Assembly (NCBI GenBank): GCA_012932865.1
Contig: SAXG01000096.1
Span: 60,583 to 124,582, forward strand
Reading direction: 5' to 3'
Length of the DNA stretch: 64,000 nucleotides
DNA from: Amylostereum areolatum
Lineage: Eukaryota; Basidiomycota; Agaricomycetes; Russulales; Stereaceae
How positions within the stretch are numbered: the stretch's first letter is position 1; every line of letters starts with the position of its first letter. The notes under the pieces were generated by a model, which worked only from the letters and a program-made list of their open reading frames with translations, was not told the DNA's origin and made no database searches. The position numbers were made by a program, and so were the translations under genes. Positions 23,549 to 34,538 of this stretch are shown here, in pieces.

Positions 23549-25945
23549 ATGGAAACTGGGCCAAATACAACGAGTCCAGGCGCGTTCGCTTCGCAAAATC
23601 CTCACAACTTTGACGGTGGGGTTTCAAACTCACCCAGCAGGTATGATCCTGCGTCGTTCGCTGTGGTTTCGTTAGACGCTCACATACCAGCCTTCGACCA
23701 ACAGTCCATGGGATACGCTCCTCCAATCGAGGCTGGCACTCTTTCAACCCGTGTCCGTATCGACGGACATGAAGCAGGCTGGTTGGGCGCGACAGCAGCT
23801 TGGGGAGGATCTGAAGGAGATCTTGAAGGCCGCAAGGGCTGTTGCATCCCGCTGCAACGAGCTCAACTCCATATCCCGTCTGCCCCCGGAGATCCTCGCC
23901 AGTATCTTCGCTCTTCTTCCGCAGGCCGAACTCCTCCCGGTGGCTCCTCGCCAAGCGTTGGGCTTTCAGACGTTGATTTCTGTCACCCACGTGTGTCGAC
24001 AGTGGCGTCACATAGCGTTGGACCATCCCAGCTTCTGGGGCCACGATGTCTGTGCGATGTCGAAATGGGTTCCCGAGCAGCTCTCCAGGTCCAAGCAGAC
24101 GCCGATATCCATATCATCTCACCTCAAGTTCGATCAGGACCTCACGACGCTCAACAGCGCGTTGCAGGAGGCGCATCGGGTCCGGCGTGTCGGACTTCAC
24201 GTGGGCAGCTCGTCTCCTTTCCCTTCACTCCATCGAACCCTGGCGCGCACGCTCCCGGTCCTGGAATGTCTATCCATCGAAATAGACAAATGGGTAAACA
24301 CCCTTCCACAAAATTTGATACTTGGTGACGCTCCGCGGCTCGCCTACCTTGAGCTGAAGCATTGCACGCCCTTCCAAACACCGGGACCGTATCACAATCT
24401 CACCGAACTTTCTCTTGATGGAGTTGGGAAAAGGTGGCAGTCGGAGGCCCACTTTTCATCTGTGATTGCGTCCATGCCCAAACTGCAGCTCCTCAACCTT
24501 ACACGCGCTATTCCACAAACCGTTCATCCAGACGCAGGACATGCTCCTCCCTTGGCGCTGCCGTGTCTTCATACAATAACGATCGTCGACGATGCACCGA
24601 AGATACAGTGGTTGTGGAACCGGATCGTTATTCCACCCTCAACGCGAACATTCATTCATCGCTCATTCTCGTCTCTCGAAAATCCGACGAGCACCTCTTT
24701 GCACGACTATCTGCCTGCCGCAGCAACGGATCCCCAAAACTCCCTTCCTCTGCGCACTATTTCCATCAACTGTTTCCTTTCGGGAGAATGGTGTGTCAAA
24801 GGGTGGACCAGTACCATCATCCATAGGCCGCAGGCATGGACCGGGCGCAGCGCTGTGCACTTCGACGACCATTTTGAGGGCGAAGACAACCTGTTCCACC
24901 TCAGAACCTCCACGATAGGCACCGGTCCTTCAACAGTCGTCACCGCAGTGGAGGCCGTCATCCATGCATTGCATGCAGAGAGCGTCACCGCCGTGCATCT
25001 GGAGGATTCGCTCCCACCGCATGATGTCCGGGTGGCATGGGATACTTCCTTTGTCCATTTCCGCTCCGTCAGGCATCTCTCCTGTCAAGGACGGAATGCC
25101 CGCCCTGCCATCCTCGCCCTCCAAATGGAAACCGGCGTGACGGAGACTGAAAGCTCGGCCGCAAACTCCGAGTCGAATGCACCAGTGCGATGGAAGACAT
25201 TCCCCAGCCTCCAGCATCTGTCCCTATCCGACGCCAATCTATCTCAAGAGATTCCACGCCCCGGTCAATATGCCTTCGCCACGCTCGTGGATGTCGTCAA
25301 ACGCCGGGCAAACGGAGGGCACGGCGACGACAGGCTTCGGACCGTAGAGATCAAGAACTGTCGCATCGCCTCTGCTCGGATTGCCGAGATCGAAGCGTGC
25401 GGGGTGGTGGTCGACTGGGATGGAGAGGAAGAAATAACCTGGCCTGCCACGCCCGAAAGTGGTCAATTCGCCCATGCTCACCATTTCAACTTCTCCTTCC
25501 CGCAGCCCGGAAATGCAGCGGCGTTCAATCCCATTCCCGTCGCACCCATTTTCAATGCCAACTTTCAAAACATCGCGGTGAACATGTTGCACAACATTCA
25601 AATTCTCGCTGCCGACTTCCCCGGCCCGCAGCCCATGGATCTGCCGGCTCTCGATGACATGCCGGCTCTCGATGACAACGCCGACGAGGCTGGAGCTACT
25701 GACGATGTCAATATGGACGATCCGGATATCCTGGATAACGCCGATTTCGACGAGGACGCTTTCAGCGGGGTGGTGTGGTAAGTTGAGATCCAGCTTCCAA
25801 ATATACCTACGCGACATGCTTTGCTTCTGGCATCTGCTGAAGTTCTTGCACATTGCTCCTTATATGTATCTTGTTGACCTGCGAAGTGTGATACGGACGC
25901 CTATATGAAGTCGGCAGGCCCGCAGAATCAAAGCTGATACATGGT
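23300..25945. repeat. Inverted segmental duplication, copy 2
   Basis: Plus-strand counterpart of 4799-7475. Matching runs through the 5' leader, both exons, the phase-restoring acceptor of the single intron and ~160 bp of 3' flank. The match ends at GATACATGGTAC, exactly where copy 1 is interrupted by the TIR element. After that point CGCCGCAGGA in this copy (25,955-25,964) resembles the far side of the element in copy 1. Confidence 0.9.
23549..25781 (+). CDS. F-box protein, copy 2 (722 aa predicted)
   Basis: Paralogue of the gene at 4967-7247 and probably also an SCF adaptor. Exons 23549-23640 and 23705-25781 join in phase 2 through the acceptor CCAACAG. The F-box (ISRLPPEILASIFALLPQ; VCRQWRHIALDHPSFWGHD) starts near residue 87, followed by the same LRR-like body. 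The C-terminal ~170 residues differ from copy 1: no 12-residue repeat, an N-F-S-F/P-Q-P-G-N stretch, and its own 6-residue tandem P-A-L-D-D-M/N (25,640-25,680). Both copies keep open frames, so both may be expressed. Confidence 0.85.
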
Positions 25946-25965
25946 ACCAGTTCGCCGCAGGATGT

Positions 25966-27700
25966 GGTAACATGCCCCATCAGGAGCGTGAGTGAAAAAC
26001 GATAATGTTTCTATAATGCTAGATAATGCCTTACCATGACTACAGTCAATACCATACATACCATTCTGATATAGCCGTAGGTAAGGCGAGATAAATGTGG
26101 GCAGAGATTGTGTACTTAGCCAACTGTAGATGTTAGTGAGATTTGGCCAATTGGTGGCCAAGAACAATCAGAAAGATGGAGCATTGCCATCGAGTTGTAA
26201 GAAAAAGAATGTCTACCTAGAATTATAATTATGGGTACTATTGGCGATCACTGCAATCTGTACAATAGATCCAGATATTGGGATCTTCCGGTCATGAAGT
26301 GGTCATCTCTGCAATGTATACCTGGGCTTGTATACCTAGCTACACATTGTCGACGATGCCATCACTAACAGGGTTGTATATTAGGGCCTTGAGTTGGTCT
26401 GGGCTCTCACATAGATGAGTGTGGACCATGTGTTGCCCATCAATGGAAGAATGATAGATTTGGAGCGTCGCTTGTGCATTAAAAGCACAATGGTATATCT
26501 GCTCCATGAATCCCAGGCTGGTTTATATGGGCCGACACAGTACCTAATCTACCATAATTGTTGCAATGGCCCACATGTGTACCTAAACTATCATATTGAC
26601 TCCAGTGCCCCACGCATTTGGCATCTTTGACAATCTGGCTGGTATGGACCATGTTTGCCAGCATGGGAGGTATGAGCCTGAGCTGGGCCATATCGACCTT
26701 CATGGTCAAAATGGCCCCTTGTGGGGACATATCAACCTGCAGTATGGACATGGGCCATCACTTGGCCATCGTGGCCTGATTTCACCATTATTGATGTTTG
26801 TGCCCAATGCGTGCACCATCCTATCATTATTGGTACTCATGTGCAAGGATTACCAGAATGGTATCTGTGCTCAAGCTCTGCACAAGAAAGGTTCAAAAAG
26901 AATTGGTTTGTAGCGCTCACAAATCACACTGGATGCAGTTCAAACAGCAGAATTATGACATTATATGTGGGTATATACAGTATACAGGACTTCAATACAT
27001 AGATTAAGCTGTGATATACATGCACCCCAGATAGTATCTACAGTGTATACATCACAAACCCCATGATGGGCCCATGCAGGTATAATTTGCTCAGGCCGAG
27101 TCCAGATAATAAATTAATAATACTATTTCAAAGTCCATATAATAGCGGGCAGGTCCGACATTGTTTTGTGGGGTGTACTTTGCCACCCCATTAAGTTTCA
27201 ACACATATCTCAGGTGGCATACTGTCCACAAATCAGCATATCTATAGCTGCTAGTCTGATAGTGGCAAGCTTGCAAACTATACCACATACCACACCACTC
27301 TGGAAATGTGGGAACACATGATTGATAGCACTCACATTCATCCATCCTAAGCCTTCAACTGTCCACCCTCGATATTCTGCATGTAGACACCTATGTATCA
27401 GAGGGACACTATATCTCACAATTTAGAGAGCTCACCTTTGTTAAAGGTCTCGTGTTGAGCTCTGGCATACTACCATGTGAGCGCACCACACCTTAAACAC
27501 CAAACCCAGATAAGGAGAGCCATGAGAAGTTACAGGGGCATGTGAGAATAAGGAAATCACTTTTCCATAATGGAAGAAGAGGACAAGGAAAGGAAGCTGA
27601 AGAGACATTGCCATATTGTCAACATCACATGTGTGCACGTGACCTGAGGCATTTTTCCACCATTATTCAAAACAGTAAAGGTCTCATAAATCTGGTTGTA
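25966..27700. other. AT-rich stretch without a recognisable gene
   Basis: Composition changes abruptly from GC-rich genes to AT-rich sequence. Only short ORFs occur. Words such as CCATGATGGGCCCATGCAG (27,060) and repeated TGGCCCA/GGGCCAT words suggest old, decayed repeats. It marks the left border of the accessory region. Confidence 0.5.
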
Positions 27701-27719
27701 CTATCAACAGTTGACAAAA

Positions 27720-29403
27720 CTACACACAACTTTCCAATTGGGACAACAGGCGATCCGTCTCCTCCTGAGCATCAACCAGTTGCTTACCTAGCATATTGCA
27801 CTCCCTCTCAACTTCCGCAAGCTTCATCACGGTATCCATGATGTTGGCATTCAGGCCTGATATCCTGTCCAGGAGCTCCTTGTGTATCAGTGCCATCTTA
27901 GTTCGATGTTCACCTCCAGCATCGCGAGCAGCATCTGTTAAGTGGTCACTGAACAAACCAAATTGATGCCGCAACTGCTGAACTGGAATCACATCTGCAG
28001 TCCCATGTTCCGCTAACTGTTTTTAGATTGAACTGAATATCCAAAAGGCTAAAATGGACACACCAGATGCAGATGCAGTCGCAATCTCTGTGACATCTGC
28101 GATATCCCATGCCACATCGCGGCGTTGATCCTTACGAGCGTACTCTGACCTTGCTGCTGGAATATGGGGAAGCTTCCGACACGTTCGTTTTTCCCGAAGC
28201 ATGCGATGGATGACTTTGAGAGTTGGCCGAGTTGTCCCATTCACATGTGAGCATTTCTTGTGGTAACTGTAGCATAGGACACAGACCGGACCCCCGTTCT
28301 TTGCCCAGCATGGAACCTTTTTCTCAGCACAGCGCTGACAATCGTTCTAAAAATACCAATGAAAATAAACATAAGCGTAGAAGCGAAGACATACGAGAAA
28401 CGAAATGCAACATTACTTCATTTGGCCAGAGTCCATCATCAGAATCATAGAGGCTGGTATCAGGTGAATTGCTGCGAGGAGTTGCGTGGGAACTGGTGGT
28501 ACGGTCGACAGGGGATGGATCCGCATTGGAGAGATCTTGGAAGTCGACGGCGGAGGTATCCGCTATAGGCAGGACACAGGGTATCGTGGCGGAGGTGCCC
28601 GCCGTTGAGATCGGGGTGTCGTCCGTGGCGGAGGGAACCGCGCGGTGCGACAATGCTCTTAGGACGTTGGGGGCGTCCGCCGCCGCCGCAAACATGGTTT
28701 GCCCAACAGACTGGGCCGGCTGAGTAGTTAGTAATGTAAGGAGGGAGGAGCGCACAACGCACCATAATGGGAATGTCGTCAACATCCATGTTGTCACTAC
28801 GGTCCGGGACAAAGGACCTGGGTGCAGATGAGGGTGGGGGATTCGCCGGTCTACCGCCGGTTACACTGTTCATAGTGTTGTTGTCGTCATCGTCTGACGT
28901 GAAGCTGTCGCTATCGTCGTTACTTGAGACGAAGACCGGGCGACGTCGCCAGCATGCTACCGAGTCATAGAGTAAGTATCCAGTTTGCGAACGACTGCAT
29001 TGCGACGCACCGGGGTCCATCCACCAGCCATCATCCAGACTCTCCTCCTCATGGTCGCAGTCAATATCCCGAAGAATCTGCAACCGCCCCTCTTCATCAT
29101 AATTACCCAAGTACACCGTCAAGCATGCATCAATGAATAGTGGCAGCTTTTGCAATGGCTGTCCATGAAAATCGGCCCTAAGTATTGACTTCAAGGGTTT
29201 TGTGGGAAGTTAGAACTAGGACTCATGGAGAAAAACGGTGCACGCACAATATCCTCCCAACAACTTGACCACCAGTGGTTTGTTGGGGGGGAAGCCGATT
29301 GTTGAAGGTGTCGAAATGCGGAGACCAGGCGCGTGTGCGCAGCTGTACCGTGTGTGGACAGGATAGGGTCGTGAATGGTTGACGGAGATCGGATGTACAA
29401 CAT
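27720..29403 (-). CDS. W1: WW-module protein with internal Zn2Cys6-like cluster and C-terminal coiled coil
   Basis: Member of the clustered family described here; function unknown. Exon 1 (29403 down) holds the N-terminal module, HTRLVSAFRHLQQ then NHWW, and ends in phase 0 at W-E-D-I. Exon 2 (SILRADFHGQPLQKLPLF) ends LDDGWWMDPG in phase 1. Exon 3 starts A-C-W and is acidic (SSNDDSDSFTSDDDDNN). Next is a Thr/Ser/Pro-rich exon ending LWPNE. The following exon (~28,350-28,150) carries DCQRCAEKKVPCW and CVLCYSYHKKCSHV, i.e. C-x2-C-x6-C-x8-C-x2-C-x6-C. The last exon, LAEHGTADV to QLESCV, is a coiled coil. Head-to-head with W2, 139 bp between starts. Confidence 0.7.
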
Positions 29404-29541
29404 GCGAGGAGGTTATGGGGAAGACGGCGGAAGGGTTGTGTCACAAAACTCAGAGAATGAGAAGACGCGACACGTGTACGGTCACGTGACAGCGAGTTTG
29501 TTCTAGCATCGCATGGCGTTGGGAGCAGAAAGCTATCTCAA
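29404..29541. promoter_or_regulatory. Bidirectional promoter of W1/W2 with TCACGTGA
   Basis: Only 138 bases separate the two ATGs. A palindromic TCACGTGA at 29,482-29,489 is preceded by a second CACGTG at 29,471-29,476. Both genes must share this space for initiation. Confidence 0.6.
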
Positions 29542-30922
29542 ATGATAGACACTTCCTTCAAATCCACGGTGAAGTTTTGTGTGTGGGAAGCCGTCATCTT
29601 AGGGGCCATCCAGAACCTTCAAAGATCGTACATTCCAATTGGCCGTGGATGGTGGCCTATGTTCAACACCGCACTTGCAAGTATCGTATCATCCTTTCTA
29701 TACCTTTGACAACACTGAGCCGTCCATAGCGCGCTCTCATTGATGAATTCACTCACATGGCTATCACCTCTGTTCATCCTCCATCCCGGTATCCACACAT
29801 CATACTGGAGGCTCACCGAATTTCACAGGAAACAAAGTCATCACATAGATTGCAGATCGCCCGTCAATGGGATCTCGAGGATGCTCGTTTCCATGTCAGA
29901 GATTGGCGACATATTGTCCAACTGGAGCCGGTACTTTTTAACCGTATGTTCACGATTGTTAAGCACTCCTTTCATTCATCCTAACAAACCCGTCATTGGA
30001 CAGACATCCTGTACTTCGACAGAAGCCCGGAGACACGACATCACGTCATAGCCCGGATCGAAAACCACATTGTGCTCGTATACGACTACGATCAAGCAAT
30101 GTCTCAACGTGCGTGCACGTTGTACGGCCTTTTGCATTGATACTTACAGTTCATTTAAAGGCAAAGGTCGCAAGTCGAAATCACGTACAGTTGGAAAAGC
30201 CGTCGTGGAGGCGTCCGCCCCCCCGCTTGATTCCAAAATCTTGAAGTCTCTCCGCCAACCACTGAGGCGACATGCAGAAAACGGACCTTTAGTCTTTGCG
30301 GACCCATCCGACCCCAGTCGATGGCCAAATGTTGTGCGTTCGTGCCCTCTCACTCTGAATTCCCATACTGACTGCTGTAGGTGGCCTGCGATTTTTGTAT
30401 GGATGATGGGTACGGATGCTGGAACACGTCGGTGTGGCGGAAAAGGTCGTGCTTGTATTGCCATGACAGCGACTTGGTTTGCACACAACATGAAGACACT
30501 CCGCGCACGACAAAGGCTAGATACCGCACTCTCTGTGAGTTGGGAATTCCGCCAACACAGCCAATCTACCCAGATCTGTCAACAATTCCTGGTAAGCACC
30601 ATCATCTTCCCCAGCGGTGTAGAATCTTACATTCTACCTGGTAGACCGACCATACAATGGGCCGCCAGGAAACCTATACATTCCGGATCCCCGCTGCATT
30701 GTCACTCACACTCATGTCACCAGTGATGATCCATGTGATTCCCCGATCGACAACATTGCTGTACAACTTGCACGCGAAATTTGTCGCTTGGAGCAAATAC
30801 AAGCGCAAGTGGAGCATGCTCTGCAGACGGCACTCGACTCAAGAAGCAATTTGGCTGCACGAACGCAAGCTGCAGTTTCAATCAGAGACCGAGTACAAAG
30901 GCTGACTGTCTCGGGGGGGTAG
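29542..30922 (+). CDS. W2: WW-module protein with internal Zn2Cys6-like cluster, 3' end altered by a MITE
   Basis: Exons 29542-29676, 29730-29943, 30004-30108, 30161-30333, 30381-30591 and 30645-30922. Exon 1 has EAVILGAIQNLQ then GRGWWPMF. Intron 1 appears to be a GC-AG intron (GCAAGT donor at 29,677), which alone keeps the family's phase 0 position. Exon 2 ends in phase 1. After a basic linker and ADPSDPSRWPNV comes CDFCMDDGYGCW and CLYCHDSDLVC, the C-x2-C-x6-C-x10-C-x2-C-x6-C cluster, then TPRTTKARYRTL (close to W4). The C-terminus is a coiled coil around REICRLEQIQAQVEHAL. The stop codon TAG is the first three bases of the hAT MITE. Without the insert the frame would run six codons further to TAA. 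Confidence 0.72.
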
Positions 30923-31574
30923 AGCTCTTCACGAGTGCACTCTTACAGGTACCTGCAACCTTGAGACAGGTACCTGTGGCTCCAGATCTTATACTCCCAC
31001 TCTCACGAGTATCAGGCACACAGGTACCTGTGGCACGGATACTCCCACTTGCGGATACACAGGTATGACAAGTACCTGTCGTTCCTAGAAAATATGATAC
31101 AAGCAGCAGTAGTGGCCTTCTTAGACTCATATTGGAAGCTCTGTTAGGCATATTGACACTCCATCTTCAAGGCAAGGATAATGCTAGTAACATTTAAGTA
31201 CAGGTAAACATGTACCAGAGTATGATATAGCATACCGCACAAGGCTTTCAGCTATATATGTGAGGGGAGGAGAGGAAACAGATGAGAAAGGGGCCACAAT
31301 AGAAACAACAGTACATAAGGATCTACAAGAGAGAATGCTTATATCAATCCAACAGCTATTATCTGTAATTATGTCAAGATCAACCCTGCCAAAGTACCTG
31401 ACAGGTATTTGACAGGTACTTGCACAGGTAACCTGTGAGCTCAAAAGTCATACCTGTACTCTCACAAGTATCAGGCACACGAGTACTCGTATCCGCGGAT
31501 GGCAATACCCACGGATGTGCCTTACAGGTACTCATACAGGTACTCACGAGTATAGCCACTCGTGAAGAGCTCTA
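30920..31574. mobile_element. hAT-type MITE (655 bp) with 8-bp target-site duplication
   Basis: Terminal inverted repeats TAGAGCTCTTCACGAGTG (30,920-30,937) and its complement (31,557-31,574) are perfect over 18 bp. The flanking octamer CGGGGGGG is present on both sides (30,912-30,919 and 31,575-31,582). An 8-bp duplication and a TA-starting TIR are typical of hAT elements. Subterminal zones are full of ACAGGTACCTGT-type palindromes and CACGAGTAT words, as expected for transposase-binding repeats. No transposase is encoded. Confidence 0.92.
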
Positions 31575-31696
31575 CGGGGGGGACATCGGTGGATGATCCA
31601 TAATGTAGGACTCAATTCTTGTACAGTACATAATATATCATCAGAGGTCCTCCGCTATAGCTGATGTTAGATCATGAAGTACCCCACAAAATAGTC

Positions 31697-32263
31697 CTAC
31701 GCACCAGATTTTGACCGCTTTCGGCCGTCGTCACCCTCTGAAACTTCATCTGACTCCTCGCGACGCCTCTTACGACGTGTCTGCAGGCAAAGCTTGCGGG
31801 GAACGGTGCCTTGCGTGGAGATGATACTAGCTAGGTCAGGGAGTTCGACGATTGACAGTGCAGGGGAGCCGTCATCACTGGTCTGATTGCGAGAAGTGCT
31901 TGCTATTCTCAACGGCGGGGAGGGTCTTTCCGACTTGATAAGTTCCTGGTTGTCGTCGGGAATGTCAATGACAGAATGGGTTGGAGAGCCGGAAGATATG
32001 GAGATTGGGGAACTGTGGCCTGAGCTTTGCCAGTGCAGTGTCGGACGTGTGAGGGCCGGGTCGGAGACCGTGTCCCCAGTGAAGTTCGAGACTGATGAAA
32101 CACTTGTATGTGGCAAAATTGGGGCGGCGGGGGTCCTATTCAGCTCAATATCCGAGTTGAGATAGACGTCGGAGCTGTCCGACGATGAATCCTCGATGTC
32201 GCTCGTGTCTGAGCTGTACATAAGAGATGGTCGGACTTGCACAGGATCAGGTGCTGTCGACAT
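31697..32263 (-). CDS. S1: small acidic, disordered protein with basic C-terminal patch; divergent partner of W3
   Basis: One main exon of ~188 codons from ATG 32263 (MSTAPDPV). The upstream in-frame ATG at 32272 is also possible. Composition is Ser/Asp/Pro-rich (SSDTSDIEDSSSDSSD). A nuclear-localisation-like patch RRKRRREE and RKRSKSG closes the exon. GTGCGT at the end of the frame could be a donor, adding a short last exon (A-I-A-E-D-L) ending near 31,630, the arrangement seen in S2. No domain recognised. Confidence 0.55.
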   Translation of the reverse strand: MSTAPDPVQVRPSLMYSSDTSDIEDSSSDSSDVYLNSDIELNRTPAAPILPHTSVSSVSNFTGDTVSDPALTRPTLHWQSSGHSSPISISSGSPTHSVIDIPDDNQELIKSERPSPPLRIASTSRNQTSDDGSPALSIVELPDLASIISTQGTVPRKLCLQTRRKRRREESDEVSEGDDGRKRSKSGA

Positions 32264-32511
32264 GACGTGCAAGCGATGAACCTAACGCAAGATATCGGTT
32301 AGTTGGGAGTTTAAAGACAATAATGTTCATTTACGACGGTGTTCCAAGTGGTGACAATCGATAACCGTTCGACTTCTCGGTGGTTGTCCAAGGCGGTCGC
32401 GTTGACGATCACGTGACTCTGCGTGGGAAACGGTAAATGATGCTGAATGCGTCAAGTTCACTAAGTATCTCATTCTCACTCCATCCTCCGCATTTCCTGA
32501 TCACCGTCGGA
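32264..32511. promoter_or_regulatory. Bidirectional promoter of S1/W3 with TCACGTGA
   Basis: 248 bases between divergent starts, with TCACGTGA at 32,409-32,416 about 100 bp upstream of W3. Confidence 0.55.
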
Positions 32512-34249
32512 ATGTACGACCCCGACTCCGCTCCACTCCCTGAAGGAACTTCCCGTGGTGAACGCCGACTGTTCGAGGCTGTGCGAAGCGTTCAAATACG
32601 TGGGACAGACCAGCATCCAAATATGCGTTGGTGGGCAAGTTTCCAACAGGAGGAGGTGCGTCACTGTCGTCTTGCATTTTTACTTTGAGTAACATATCAT
32701 GTTAGATCGTGGCTTATTCAAGTCTTGTGGAGCACTACAACACGTCGTTTGCTGACAATCCACAAACAACGCCCAAGGTTCCCAAGTTCATGAAGCATAC
32801 GAAACACGTATCCGAGAAAGCTAGTCACCACAAGTATGGTAGCGCGGAGAAGCATATGCGCGAGAAGATTCCTCTGGACGTGTACAAGAGAAACTGGCCG
32901 GGGGATATTGGAGTCACTCTCTGGTGGCTGGATGATGGTGTGTATGTTATCTATTTGCATCTGAACGCTATATTTACCATATATATCCCATCATAGCGTA
33001 CTGGGGCACAGAGATTGCCACCGCACCGCTATCCGTATCTGCAAAGGACAACGTCACAGCTCCGACACCTGCCGCGCATCCTCAGCCGCTTCCTACCATG
33101 GATGATCGTGCTCAACAAACATCGGTCATGGCTGTCCAACCGTCGACAAAGCCATCTCTTTCAGTCTTGACACCGTCCACTGCGCATGCAGCAAATGCAC
33201 TGTGTCAGTCGGGTGCGGCTCCTCTGCCGCCATCACAGACCTCATCGCTCCAACCGCAGAAGGCGTCGGCTGTTCACCCACTTACGGAGACCGGCGCGCC
33301 ACATCAACCCACCTCTGCGGACCTTCCACCTGCCCCGTCGAGGACCTCTCCGCCATCACCGATTCGACAACCATCTCCAATGCCTCCTTTGCAGGAGGCA
33401 CTAACTTCAAGTGCAATGACTGAGGATGCTTCCTCACCCCTGCCTGTGTCGTCGTCTACCCGCGTATCTCATCGTACTCGCCCTGTTGTTCTTCAGAAGC
33501 GTCCACCACCCTCACCAACGACCCCCTCACCCAAACCCATTCCCTGTGTCGACCACTTTGCTGCGGACAAGGCTACTACGGGCAGTCCCTCGGATGCATC
33601 CGATACGCGGTTGTCCAACCCGTGCGCGACGGAAACTACACTGGATACCCCCAATCCAACTGCGGAGGTCTCGCCTTTGCCGCTGTTCTTGCCTGCACCA
33701 TCCCCCGTCATTGGTTTGTCTGCAATATCGCAGCACCACTCTTCCGCTGTCGGTGCCTCCCGCAAACGGAAGGTCGATGCGAGTTTGCATCAAGTGGACG
33801 CCTCTGCCGATGAAGTGACATGTGACACGTCGAAACGTCCAAGGGTTCGAAGCCCGTCGCCCGGTATGTTTCTTCAGGTCCTGTTTTCCCATAATACTAA
33901 AAACTATCTTGCAGAGACTTTGCCAGTAACACACTCCGTCATCACGCAGTCCAATCTTCATCGCCTCGAAGACCGCCTTTTCGCACTCCTCGGCGGAAAA
34001 GATGTTCTCGCGGCGAGTGTTGATGGGAGGCTCACCGCTCAAAACGAGATTCTATCACGCATTGATGCAAGGGTACAATCCCTCCCGACGGCGGTCGTCA
34101 CACATCAAGAGCTCGCCGCGTTTGAGGCAAAAATGCGCCAACAAATTGACCTTGCAATAGTCCCACTGCAGGAGAAAATTGATCACATCTTCGCACAAAT
34201 GCCCGTGCTCGCCCCTCAACCTGCGAAGGGAAAGAAGACGCGAACCTAG
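32512..34249 (+). CDS. W3: WW-module protein without Cys cluster, Ser/Pro-rich, C-terminal coiled coil
   Basis: Four exons. Exon 1: ERRLFEAVRSV then MRWWASF, ending E-E in phase 0 at ~32,655. Exon 2 (IVAYSSLVEHYN ... VYKRNWPGDIGVTLWWLDD) ends in phase 1 near 32,938. Exon 3 opens A-Y-W, then ~280 residues rich in Pro, Ser and Thr with a basic patch (SRKRKVDAS, TSKRPRVRSPSP). Exon 4 from ~33,915 (ETLPVTHSVI) contains EDRLFALLGG and EAKMRQQIDLAIVPLQEKI, a coiled coil, and ends KGKKTRT. The nearest relative here is W9, which shares Y-x-R-x-W-x-G-D-(I/V)-G-x3-W-W-x-D-D and the exon layout. Head-to-head with S1. Function unknown. Confidence 0.7.
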
Positions 34250-34538
34250 GATGAGGGGGCACCGGTGAACCGGCGCCGTGCATTCTTGATGGGACCGTAG
34301 CGCCTTCTTTGTAATTTACGATTTATAGAATTAAGTCTTGTTTTTGCGTCTTGCAGACAGATTGTGTCCGTTCATTTCCCGTCTCCCGCTCCGAGCTCTT
34401 ATTCACACAACCAAGACATACCCTCCAGCGTCGTCCTCCCTTTTATTCATCTCATTTATTTCACATCATCAATGTTCTCCCCCCTCACTCCCCCCTCTCC
34501 CTTTCTCACCCTTCACCGTCTGTTACGCGTCATCTCCA

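Noticed and set aside
23549..24328. 259-codon ORF at the 5' end of F-box copy 2
   Set aside because: Its first 30 codons are the true exon 1, but past 23,640 it reads through the intron and leaves the F-box frame.
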